From Holosporales bacterium (GTDB lineage Bacteria; Pseudomonadota; Alphaproteobacteria; RUG11792), in the NCBI GenBank assembly GCA_031279295.1, contig JAITIT010000068.1, positions 1-5,394 on the forward strand: DNA of 5,394 nucleotides. The letters are read 5' to 3'. Shown here one piece after another: positions 1 to 5,375 of the stretch. The position numbers and the translations under genes are program-made. Each line of letters begins with the position of its first letter. The first letter of the stretch is position 1. The notes beneath the pieces were generated by a model, which was given only the letters and a program-made list of their open reading frames with translations, made no database searches and was not told the DNA's origin.

Positions 1-170
1 ATTACCACACCTATCTGCCAGACGGTTCCGGGGATGACTCCATTTTTAGGATGAATATTAGGCTGACAACCTACATCACCAGGCTGTCCTTTAGATTGGG
101 ATACTTCATTGATCATCCGGAGAGCACGGAGCAACGACCTACCGTGCATGATTGTACCACACCGTATCAT
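1..170 (-). CDS. Possible hypothetical protein, N-terminal part, runs off left edge
   Basis: An open frame of 56 codons starts with ATG at 170-168 and continues without a stop to the window edge, so its 3' end is missing. The protein begins MIRCGTIMHG and contains the segment GQPGDVGCQPNIHPKNG. I do not recognise a family. About 60% of codons start with a purine, as expected of a real gene, and a plausible promoter lies upstream at 222-251. Against it, the Shine-Dalgarno is poor: AAGAG lies almost touching the ATG, so a later Met at codon 8 or 19 could be the true start. The opposite strand is also open over 3-221, so the choice of strand is not secure. It could also be a degraded gene. Confidence 0.3.
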   Translation of the reverse strand, partial: MIRCGTIMHGRSLLRALRMINEVSQSKGQPGDVGCQPNIHPKNGVIPGTVWQIGVV

Positions 171-221
171 TCTCTTATAACAAATAAAGCATGTCCTCTG
201 CTACGTTGCTCTAATAGATAG

Positions 222-251
222 ATTATTTAGCGCTACCTGGCATGCAATCAA
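222..251 (-). promoter_or_regulatory. Possible promoter for the left-edge frame
   Basis: Reading the minus strand, TTGATT (complement of 246-251) is followed after 18 bases by AATAAT (complement of 222-227), matching sigma-70 type boxes at 4/6 and 5/6. Transcription would start about 45 bases before the ATG at 170. Such matches are common by chance in AT-rich intergenic DNA, so this is only supportive. Confidence 0.25.
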
Positions 252-330
252 CTATCAACAATTTCTGGAACAAGATAGCCCCCAGCCTCATCTTGAGATT
301 ATACATCCAGTATACAGAAACGCGCCGTAA

Positions 331-343
331 GTATCAAAAAAAA
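331..343 (+). repeat. 13-base direct repeat GTATCAAAAAAAA, copy 1
   Basis: The sequence GTATCAAAAAAAA is repeated exactly at 3742-3754 in the same orientation. One copy lies 205 bases beyond the end of recJ and the other 36 bases before the start of the dciA-like gene, so the pair brackets the three-gene unit. Eight of the thirteen bases are a simple A run, so the match may be chance. Confidence 0.4.
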
Positions 344-547
344 CAATAGCAACACTACCGCAACCATCAGCAGCAACAACCGGATGGCATGGTCCGACCG
401 ACCATAAGTGATACTGGCCAATCCATGAACGCATGGATGACAATGGAAGAGCTCGAGCCCATCCATTTAGTATGATGCTTAACTCTTGCAAAAGACACGG
501 AATATTCCATAGTGACCAGCCACGTACAGCTGAGATACATCGTTGTA

Positions 548-2329
548 CTACGACGTCCTCACATCCTCCACGAAAAAGCTTTGGCCATACTGTTCGTGTA
601 CGTTGATATATCCAACTACATCAAACATGTCACCGAAATTCTGTTCAATGGGTTCCAAGATATTTCGCTTCACGCTGCAGTGAAATATCATGGCCTTTAC
701 CTTCTTGGGACTATACTCTCCACTTATCCACAGCATCAGGTGCGCGCCAGAGCAGATTTTTTTTGTCCACTCGATCTTCACCCTTTCCATGTAGATGAGG
801 GGTTTCTCGATTCCCCTACCGAATGGCTCTATGACGGACATATCACGTGATATTTGCGTGAGGTCACTCATCGGCGTGATAATATAGTCGATGTCCAGAG
901 TTGGGACATAGTCTGTACTTACCGTAGAGTTTATGAAGTCCGAGAAGCCAGCAATTTGATCCTTGGTAATCGTAAATCCCCCGGCTTGAGAGTGCCCTCC
1001 GCCACTGACTAGTAGTCCTTCGTTCTTTGCCGTAGCTAGCAACTCACCAAGGTGAATACCAGGTACTGAGCGAGCGGAACCTTTTCCAATTCCGTCCTCG
1101 CCGAACGAAATTACGAACGACGGCTTATTGAATTTGTCTTTGAGCCTACCTGCTACGATGCCGATTACTCCCTCATGCCAGCCATCACCATACACACAGA
1201 TACCTGGGTTCCTGGATAGTTGCTCAGCTTTGACCATAGCCACTGCATCATTCACCATACGCTTCTCAATCATTTTACGTTTACTATTCATAGACACCAA
1301 CTTCAAGGCAATGCTCTCAGCTTCGTCGTCTGTTGCCGCAAGCAACAACTTCATTGCCATTGCTGGATCACCGAGTCTGCCTGCAGCATTCATTGCCGGC
1401 CCTACGAAAAATCCCAAATCATCTGCCGATGAAATTTTGCGAATGTTCAGTGCCTGCAGGAGGCGCTTAATCCCAAGTGGGTACCTATTGTTCAGGATGG
1501 CATATTTCACGATGGCCCTATTGATCCCCTTAAGTTCCATAACGTCGCACATGGTACCTATTGCCACTACCCCGGTCATATCAAGCAAGTTCGGCGCGTG
1601 CTTTGCGTTTGAGGAATCATTGATCACTTCTCCGCCGTTGAAAAATCCACGATCCCTAAGTGCCCTTTGCAGTGCAATGAGGAATATAAACACGACGCCG
1701 GCAGCGCAGAGGTGCTTGATATGTGAGCAGCCTATTTCAACCTGATCTCTGCGATTGGGGTTTATGATTGCTACTGCGTCTGGCAAGGTGTCGTACACCT
1801 GAGAGTGGTGGTCGATGATCACAGAATCTATCCCAGCCTGGTTAGCCCTCCCGATCTCATCGATACAGCTTGTGCCCGTATCAACCACAACGATCAAATC
1901 AACTCCATTCTCAATCGCAGCATTCAGTGCTCCATTGCTTATTCCGTACCCGTCCGTGAATCTATTTGGTAGACGGTAGAGCGGCGGATAACCTATGTCA
2001 GAAAGATATTTGACGATCAGGTATGTAGCTGTTACTCCATCGACGTCATAGTCACCCAAGATCATAATCTTTTCGTTATTCACGATTGCCCCGACGAGGC
2101 GTTCGACTCCTTTGTCCATATCTAGCAGAAGAGATGGGTCTGGGATTGTGTTTTTTAACTTTGGATCCAGTAGCATTTTGATCTCGGATACATCGGAAAA
2201 TCCCCTATTGAGAAGGATACTAGAAACCAGTTCTGGCACCCCGACTGCTCTTGCGAGCTCTGTGACTGTTTCGTTATTATTCCTCATGAAATTCCAGGTC
2301 TTACCCGAAAACGAAATTTTGGTATGCAT
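548..2329 (-). CDS. recJ: Single-stranded-DNA-specific 5'-3' exonuclease RecJ
   Basis: RecJ degrades single-stranded DNA 5' to 3' in recombinational repair (RecF pathway), mismatch repair and base excision repair, in the cytoplasm. At 593 residues it has the usual family length. The DHH domain shows motif I GDYDVDG (92-98), motif II VVDTGTS with D150, the name-giving DHH at 173-175, and GTMCDVMEL with D262. The linking core GPAMNAAGRLGD is at 310-321. The DHHA1 part has GWHEGVIGIVAGRL (383-396), GKGSARS (415-421) and SGGGHSQAGG (442-451), followed by a C-terminal OB-type region. All expected metal ligands are present, so it should be active. The ATG at 2329 is supported by AGGAG ten bases upstream, inside the last codons of murB, which ends 2 bases before recJ. 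A run of eight A in the sense strand (757-764, codons 522-525) is a potential slippage site. Confidence 0.97.
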   Translation of the reverse strand: MHTKISFSGKTWNFMRNNNETVTELARAVGVPELVSSILLNRGFSDVSEIKMLLDPKLKNTIPDPSLLLDMDKGVERLVGAIVNNEKIMILGDYDVDGVTATYLIVKYLSDIGYPPLYRLPNRFTDGYGISNGALNAAIENGVDLIVVVDTGTSCIDEIGRANQAGIDSVIIDHHSQVYDTLPDAVAIINPNRRDQVEIGCSHIKHLCAAGVVFIFLIALQRALRDRGFFNGGEVINDSSNAKHAPNLLDMTGVVAIGTMCDVMELKGINRAIVKYAILNNRYPLGIKRLLQALNIRKISSADDLGFFVGPAMNAAGRLGDPAMAMKLLLAATDDEAESIALKLVSMNSKRKMIEKRMVNDAVAMVKAEQLSRNPGICVYGDGWHEGVIGIVAGRLKDKFNKPSFVISFGEDGIGKGSARSVPGIHLGELLATAKNEGLLVSGGGHSQAGGFTITKDQIAGFSDFINSTVSTDYVPTLDIDYIITPMSDLTQISRDMSVIEPFGRGIEKPLIYMERVKIEWTKKICSGAHLMLWISGEYSPKKVKAMIFHCSVKRNILEPIEQNFGDMFDVVGYINVHEQYGQSFFVEDVRTS

Positions 2330-2331
2330 TG

Positions 2332-3216
2332 TTAGTACTCTCCTATGATTTTAATTTCTTCCTCGAGCAACACACCTGTTTTCTCGAGGACTCTATTCTT
2401 GATTATTTCTATTAACTCAACAAAGTCTGATGCCTTAGCATTGCCGGTATTTACCAGAAAGTTACAGTGCTTATCCGATACGGCCGCCCCCCCGATGAAT
2501 AGCTGATCGCATCCAGATGCCTTTATCAATTCCCACGCCTTCATGTTAGGTGGATTTTTGAATGTGCTACCGCAGGTAGCTCCGACCGGCTGAGAACGTA
2601 GCCTTCGCATTGTGAATTCCTTGATGATACCACTAAGATCGACCTCCATTGCGCTATGTGCTCTGAGAGTCGCAGAGGTTACTATGGAGTTACTTGGAAT
2701 GTTCCCACTTCTGTACCTCATATTCAGCTCTTGTGTAGTTACCGAAGTTTCCTGTCCGTGATAATCTACCAACTCTGCTGATACCAACACATCTGACATC
2801 TCGAATTCTGGTATGCCGGCATTCATTGCGATTGCGCCGCCGACAGTTCCAGGTATACCGTACAATTTTTCACACGAGGATACAGACTGCATCACGGACA
2901 GATTAATGAAATCTAGAAGCAGTGCTCCAGCATCAACAATCGCGATTGGTAACTCAAACTTGATTCTGTCCATGTGTCTGGAGAGATTGATAACGCAGCC
3001 TTTAACTCCACCGTCTAATATGATTGTGTTTGAGGTATTACCAATTACAGCCACATCGAGAGTGCTCGGCCTATTGCGTAGAAATCCGATCAGGTCATTT
3101 TTGTCCATCGGGCAAAACATAACATCACACCTGCCACCGACGCGGAGAAAAGATGATACTCTGAAGTCATAATTAAAAATGTATTCTCCGCGGACCTTTG
3201 GAAGATCATGCAGCAT
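2332..3216 (-). CDS. murB: UDP-N-acetylenolpyruvoylglucosamine reductase MurB
   Basis: MurB reduces UDP-GlcNAc-enolpyruvate to UDP-MurNAc with NADPH and FAD, the second committed step of peptidoglycan precursor synthesis in the cytoplasm. The 294-residue length fits the shorter (type II) MurB group. The FAD-binding part has a divergent IGNTSNTIILDGG (58-70) in place of the usual G-x-G-S-N, keeping the S and N, and a classic YGIPGTVGGAIAMNAG (119-134). The substrate domain has RYRSG with R169, GSTFKNP (216-222) with the proton donor S217, SDKHCNFLVNTGNA (247-260) and LEEEIKIIG near the end with E287. The catalytic R, S and E are therefore all present. The start ATG lies within the last codons of the dciA-like gene (11-base overlap) with only a weak GACAG upstream, suggesting translational coupling. 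It is separated from the usual murC/ddl/ftsQ neighbours. Its presence implies that the organism can make peptidoglycan precursors. Confidence 0.96.
   Translation of the reverse strand: MLHDLPKVRGEYIFNYDFRVSSFLRVGGRCDVMFCPMDKNDLIGFLRNRPSTLDVAVIGNTSNTIILDGGVKGCVINLSRHMDRIKFELPIAIVDAGALLLDFINLSVMQSVSSCEKLYGIPGTVGGAIAMNAGIPEFEMSDVLVSAELVDYHGQETSVTTQELNMRYRSGNIPSNSIVTSATLRAHSAMEVDLSGIIKEFTMRRLRSQPVGATCGSTFKNPPNMKAWELIKASGCDQLFIGGAAVSDKHCNFLVNTGNAKASDFVELIEIIKNRVLEKTGVLLEEEIKIIGEY
2340..2344 (-). promoter_or_regulatory. Ribosome binding site of recJ inside murB
   Basis: The minus strand reads AGGAG here, ten bases before the recJ ATG and overlapping the last codons of murB (Gly-Glu-Tyr-stop). It fixes the recJ start and shows the two genes are translated from one message. 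Confidence 0.7.
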
Positions 3217-3706
3217 TTTGAATTTCTGTCTTTAGTAATTCGAGCGCTCTCTTAAGTGACTCGTTCTCGAAGACTTCATCAATCTCACAGATCACTCTAT
3301 CTTCTAGGACTGACCTCTGGCAATCAAGATGTATCTTTACCTTCTTTGGGATCGAAGATACATGCTTAAAGATTAACTCAACATCCGGCACTCCGACAAG
3401 ACGCTTGATACCATCAACAATGCTGCCTGAATAACTTCTCACAATGAGAACAGCGGAACTCAGCACATTTACAGTCACTACTAATTTAGCGGGAGCCACA
3501 CTCCCACAGCAAACTTCAAATTTTGTTGATGACTGATTTGCGCATTGCCCAACGAATCTCACGCCACCAAAAGCAGCTATGCCAACCAGTTGTGACTTTA
3601 TCAGTCTATCCCACTCTCTCGCGATTGTCAAGTGTATTGCAACAAGCCCATGTCCTCCATTACAATGACTCATGATCTTGCTTATCACGGATGCTACCTG
3701 CTTCAC
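3206..3706 (-). CDS. DUF721 / DciA-family protein, probable replicative helicase loader
   Basis: The 166-residue protein resembles the DUF721 (DciA) family, whose studied members bind the DnaB replicative helicase and help load it in bacteria lacking DnaC/DnaI. Features supporting this are an N-terminal helix, the conserved Trp in AREWDRLIKSQLVGIAAFG (W32), a strand rich in hydrophobics (LVVTVNVLSSAVLIVRSY, about 75-92) matching the family's L-x-V-x-V-x-S-S segment, then a helix ending in GIKRLVG and a closing strand ELIFKHVS. The C-terminal 45 residues are charged and helical. The family is poorly conserved, so the call rests on this pattern and length, not on a catalytic motif. It starts with GTG at 3706 behind AGGG (3713-3716) and overlaps murB by 11 bases as first gene of the unit. 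A diverged unrelated protein cannot be excluded. Confidence 0.7.
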   Translation of the reverse strand: MKQVASVISKIMSHCNGGHGLVAIHLTIAREWDRLIKSQLVGIAAFGGVRFVGQCANQSSTKFEVCCGSVAPAKLVVTVNVLSSAVLIVRSYSGSIVDGIKRLVGVPDVELIFKHVSSIPKKVKIHLDCQRSVLEDRVICEIDEVFENESLKRALELLKTEIQNAA

Positions 3707-3712
3707 TTCAGA

Positions 3713-3727
3713 CCCTGCAGATGCAGG
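3713..3727 (-). promoter_or_regulatory. Shine-Dalgarno of the dciA-like gene within a small hairpin
   Basis: The minus strand reads CCTGCATCTGCAGGG. AGGG (3713-3716) sits six bases before the GTG start. CCTGC and GCAGG can form a 5-bp stem with a 4-base loop that includes most of this binding site. The stem is short and may only mildly limit initiation. Confidence 0.4.
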
Positions 3728-3741
3728 ACTCGCTGGTCATG

Positions 3742-3754
3742 GTATCAAAAAAAA
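3742..3754 (+). repeat. 13-base direct repeat GTATCAAAAAAAA, copy 2
   Basis: This is identical to 331-343 in the same orientation. It lies in the leader of the dciA-like gene, where the minus strand carries a run of eight T. Confidence 0.4.
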
Positions 3755-3782
3755 TGGCATATGTCCAAGTTCAAACACATTT

Positions 3783-3812
3783 GTCATAGCTGTCGCTGTA
3801 TAAGTTTGTCCA
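3783..3812 (-). promoter_or_regulatory. Candidate promoter of the dciA-murB-recJ unit
   Basis: On the minus strand TGGACA (complement of 3807-3812) matches the -35 box at 5/6, and TATGAC (complement of 3783-3788) matches the -10 box at 4/6 with an 18-base spacer. The start of transcription would be roughly 70 bases upstream of the GTG at 3706. No better candidate was seen in the 165 bases between this gene and the insertion sequence remnant. Confidence 0.3.
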
Positions 3813-3864
3813 CTTTGAGACATTAGAATGCATCTCCAACCTCATAAAGATTTATCACTCACAA

Positions 3865-3871
3865 GCATATG
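3865..3871 (+). repeat. GCATATG, left flank of the IS remnant
   Basis: GCATATG here and at 4258-4264 bracket the insertion sequence remnant as a 7-base direct repeat that could be a target duplication. However, a third copy lies at 3757-3763, and IS5-family elements usually make shorter duplications, so chance is quite possible. Confidence 0.25.
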
Positions 3872-3887
3872 AGGAGATCCTTAACGT

Positions 3888-3916
3888 CTGTTATCAAAAC
3901 CAATAATGTATATAAT
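3888..3916 (+). promoter_or_regulatory. Promoter of the IS remnant, probably now driving dusB
   Basis: A perfect TATAAT at 3911-3916 is preceded, 17 bases upstream, by CTGTTA (3888-3893), a 3/6 match to the -35 box. Transcription would begin near 3923, about 30 bases before the transposase ATG. No other convincing promoter lies between here and dusB at 4262, so this one probably transcribes both. Confidence 0.45.
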
Positions 3917-3941
3917 CCTTACAATGAAGCCGTAACGCTCC

Positions 3942-3946
3942 AGGGA
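3942..3946 (+). promoter_or_regulatory. Ribosome binding site of the truncated transposase
   Basis: AGGGA lies six bases before the ATG at 3953. It is the last good Shine-Dalgarno before dusB, which matters because dusB itself lacks one. Confidence 0.6.
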
Positions 3947-3952
3947 TAAACA

Positions 3953-4258
3953 ATGCATCACAGATATGATATATCGGACGCCCTATGGAATGTCATCAAC
4001 AAGAATCTCCCTGGTAGGAAAGGACATACTGGTAGACCAGCTCAAGACAACAGAACCTTCATCAATGCAGTACTATGGATCTTCAGGACAGGTGCTCCCT
4101 GGAGGAGCCTATCACCAGACTATGGAGACTGGAAGAAGACACACAGGAGATTCTGCAAATGGAGAGATAAAGGTATATGGGAGAAGTTACTGGAGGTAGT
4201 AAGTGATAATCTTGGTTACACATGGTTAATGATAGATGCTCTTGTTAAGTGCAATTAG
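3953..4258 (+). pseudogene. Truncated IS5-family transposase (N-terminal DUF4096 part)
   Basis: The 101-residue product carries the N-terminal domain typical of IS5/IS427-type transposases: YDISDALWNVINKNLPG (5-21), GRPAQDNRTFINAVLWIFR (27-45), TGAPWRSL (46-53), DYGDWKKTHRRFCKW (56-70) and GIWEKLLE (74-81). The family sequence then continues WLMIDA (91-96), containing the first Asp of the DDE triad (D95), but the next residues LVKCN are unrelated and a TAG follows. The catalytic domain is lost, so it cannot transpose. The remaining 96 codons show no frameshift or stop, implying a recent truncation or selection to keep the frame open. The TAG at 4256-4258 is in frame with dusB and separated from its ATG by one codon, so reading through it would make a transposase-DusB fusion. 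The start is supported by AGGGA and TATAAT upstream. Confidence 0.85.
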
Positions 4259-4264
4259 CATATG
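4258..4264 (+). repeat. GCATATG, right flank of the IS remnant, containing the dusB start
   Basis: This second flanking copy of GCATATG overlaps both the last base of the transposase stop codon and the ATG of dusB. If the repeat is a true target duplication, the element entered exactly at the dusB start and the second copy preserved it. Confidence 0.25.
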
Positions 4265-5323
4265 GATGAACGCACAATACGTGAACGACAGTGGCCATAC
4301 AAACCGGTTATACTTGCTCCTATGGCTGGAGTTACCGATCTTCCATTTAGAATGGTAGTGAGATACTTTGGGAACAATGTAGTTTTTAGCGAGATGGTGG
4401 CAAGTCAAGCGGCAGTAAGGGCCGCCAAGAGAACTGGACGGATGATGAAGATGGATTGTGATCAGTACACTGTCGTGCAACTAGTTGGAGCCGATCCCAA
4501 AATCATGGCACATGCAGCTGCATTGATATGCGCTCTTGGCGCAAGACACATCGACATCAATTTCGGATGTCCAGTGAAGAAAATTGTGAACACTGACGCT
4601 GGATCAGCGATTATGAAAAACGAAAAACTGGCCGCTGCCATTATGGAGGCAGTAGTGAAAGCCGTCGACATTCCGGTATCTGTAAAGATGAGACTTGGAT
4701 GGGATGCGGTGCATACGAATGCCAAAACTATCGCTAAGATTGCCGAAGGTTTGGGAATTACCATGATCACTGTTCACGGCAGAACTAGGCAGCAGATGTT
4801 TACAGGAAAGAGTGATTGGAAAGCCGTAGCAGAAGTTAAGGAAACGGTTAGCATTCCGGTCGTGGTGAATGGCGATATCACTGATGTAACGACTGCGAAA
4901 ACAGCCCTTGCTGAAAGCGGTGCCGATGGAGTTATGATTGGACGTGGCGCTCTTGGAGCTCCGTGGATCTTGAGTGAAATCCAGAATGCGATTAATGAAC
5001 CTGATATACTCGATAATGAGGTAGCACAATTCCGGAAGACTACAACACGGAGCGCCACTGCTATCATGAGGATACAAATTGCAAGGATGCATGCCAATTA
5101 CGTGTTCGAGTTTTATGAGCCAAGAACTGCAGTCCTTATATCACGTAAAATGATTACGTACTACATCAAGTGGCTACCAAACGCCTCTCACTACCGCATG
5201 ATACTATCATCACTGAACTCACGTGAGCAGATCGACGCACTGCTGGATACATTGCTTGAGTATCATGATATCACCCCTCCCCACACCCCCTCAATATCCT
5301 CATCACCATTCATACTTCCTTAA
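4262..5323 (+). CDS. dusB: tRNA-dihydrouridine synthase, DusB type
   Basis: Dus enzymes are FMN-dependent and reduce uridine to dihydrouridine in the tRNA D-loop with NADPH. The 353-residue protein shows the complete barrel signature: VILAPMAGVTDLPFR (16-30), VVQLVGADP (71-79), DINFGCPVKK (98-107) with catalytic C103, SVKMRLGWD (140-148) with FMN-binding K142, TVHGRTRQQMFTGKSDW (170-186) with H172, VVNGDI (201-206) and GADGVMIGRGALGAPW (220-235). The helical C-terminal RNA-binding domain keeps RKMITYYIKWLPNA (295-308). The GCPVKK form and best overall match favour DusB over DusA or DusC. The last 18 residues (from D336) are a Pro/Ser/Thr-rich tail encoded by G-free DNA. The start at 4262 has no good Shine-Dalgarno. 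An in-frame TAG ends the IS transposase four bases before it, so reinitiation is likely. Confidence 0.95.
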   Translation: MDERTIRERQWPYKPVILAPMAGVTDLPFRMVVRYFGNNVVFSEMVASQAAVRAAKRTGRMMKMDCDQYTVVQLVGADPKIMAHAAALICALGARHIDINFGCPVKKIVNTDAGSAIMKNEKLAAAIMEAVVKAVDIPVSVKMRLGWDAVHTNAKTIAKIAEGLGITMITVHGRTRQQMFTGKSDWKAVAEVKETVSIPVVVNGDITDVTTAKTALAESGADGVMIGRGALGAPWILSEIQNAINEPDILDNEVAQFRKTTTRSATAIMRIQIARMHANYVFEFYEPRTAVLISRKMITYYIKWLPNASHYRMILSSLNSREQIDALLDTLLEYHDITPPHTPSISSSPFILP

Positions 5324-5348
5324 CCTTTCTCCCCTACCATACATATAT
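5268..5348 (+). terminator. Candidate Rho utilisation (rut) site, G-free C-rich segment
   Basis: These 81 bases contain no G and about 36 C, while the DNA on either side has normal G content. A C-rich, G-poor, unstructured RNA of this length with many YC pairs is the recognised property of rut sites bound by Rho. It covers the last codons of dusB, the TAA at 5321-5323 and the following 25 bases. No intrinsic terminator with a U run is seen after dusB. Termination in this area has not been shown and remains an inference from composition. Confidence 0.45.
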
Positions 5349-5349
5349 G
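5320..5349 (+). promoter_or_regulatory. Weak candidate promoter of the right-edge gene
   Basis: TTAACC (5320-5325) and TATATG (5344-5349) each match the sigma-70 boxes at 4/6 with an 18-base spacer. The second box is inside the palindrome TACATATATGTA (5340-5351). The support is slight. Confidence 0.2.
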
Positions 5350-5369
5350 TAAGTTATCCTGGGGAGGGA
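5326..5369 (+). promoter_or_regulatory. Stem that could mask the ribosome binding site of the right-edge gene
   Basis: CTCCCC (5329-5334) is exactly complementary to GGGGAG (5361-5366), and two G-U pairs plus one A-U pair can extend the stem to 5326-5369. The loop of 26 bases includes the self-complementary TACATATATGTA. GGGGAG contains most of the Shine-Dalgarno of the next gene, so the fold would block initiation. It can form only in a message that begins before 5329, for example readthrough from dusB. Confidence 0.35.
5361..5368 (+). promoter_or_regulatory. Strong ribosome binding site of the right-edge gene
   Basis: GGGGAGGG contains a full GGAGG (5363-5367), eight bases before the ATG at 5376. 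It is the strongest ribosome binding site in the window and identifies the start of the partial gene. GGG (5366-5368) could also pair with CCC (5372-5374) across an AAA loop. Confidence 0.65.
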
Positions 5370-5375
5370 AACCCA

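Larger units (their letters stand above)
171..547. other. Region downstream of recJ with no convincing gene
   Basis: This 377-base stretch holds only short, unrecognised frames. On the minus strand there is a 47-codon ATG frame at 510-367, a TTG-started 67-codon frame at 491-288, and a 22-codon frame at 291-223 whose ATG overlaps the TGA of the 67-codon frame as ATGA. None has a good Shine-Dalgarno or a familiar motif. Small structures seen are the 10-base palindrome GGAATATTCC at 499-508 and a perfect 6-bp hairpin, ATGGTC-CGACC-GACCAT, at 389-405. A run of eight T on the minus strand (336-343) lies 45 bases past that hairpin, too far for a classical intrinsic terminator of recJ. The region may be a decayed gene or plain spacer. 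Confidence 0.5.
3872..4257 (+). mobile_element. Remnant of an IS5-family insertion sequence
   Basis: The segment holds a transposase promoter, its ribosome binding site and the first 96 or so codons of an IS5-family transposase. The remaining two thirds of the gene and any recognisable right end are missing. The exact limits are uncertain: the left limit is set just after GCATATG at 3865-3871 and the right limit just before its copy at 4258. CTTAAC occurs at 3880-3885 and its complement GTTAAG at 4244-4249, at equal distance from the two flanks, which could be a trace of terminal inverted repeats, but the outer bases do not match. Homology to the transposase stops near 4240. Confidence 0.55.

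Noticed and set aside
20..40. GGTTCC near the left edge as a tRNA T-arm
   Set aside because: The loop does not match the GTTCRANYC pattern, and no acceptor, D or anticodon arm can be found around it.
3..221. Plus-strand frame open from the left edge to TAG at 219-221
   Set aside because: It overlaps the minus-strand frame at 1-170, has a less coding-like codon pattern and shows no family resemblance. It remains an alternative if the minus frame proves wrong.
389..405. ATGGTC-CGACC-GACCAT hairpin as a recJ terminator
   Set aside because: The stem is only 6 bp, and the nearest T run on the minus strand is 45 bases further on, so it does not form a classical intrinsic terminator.
288..491. Minus-strand 67-codon frame after recJ
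   Set aside because: It starts with TTG without a ribosome binding site, overlaps another frame of similar quality and shows no motif. It is described only as part of the gene-poor region.
512..850. Plus-strand open frame of 112 codons opposite the end of recJ
   Set aside because: It is antisense to the RecJ C-terminal domain, lacks a Shine-Dalgarno and resembles no family.
1128..1745. Plus-strand open frame of 205 codons opposite recJ
   Set aside because: It lies wholly antisense to motif-complete recJ, has a low-complexity Ser/Ala/Ile-rich translation and no recognised domain, so it is a shadow frame.
3869..3949. Plus-strand 26-codon frame before the transposase, starting MRRSLTSVIK
   Set aside because: It has no Shine-Dalgarno, its coding part would contain the transposase promoter, and nothing supports translation.
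4604..5092. Minus-strand open frame of 162 codons opposite dusB
   Set aside because: It is the complement of conserved DusB barrel segments, and its His/Ser/Arg-rich translation has no domain.
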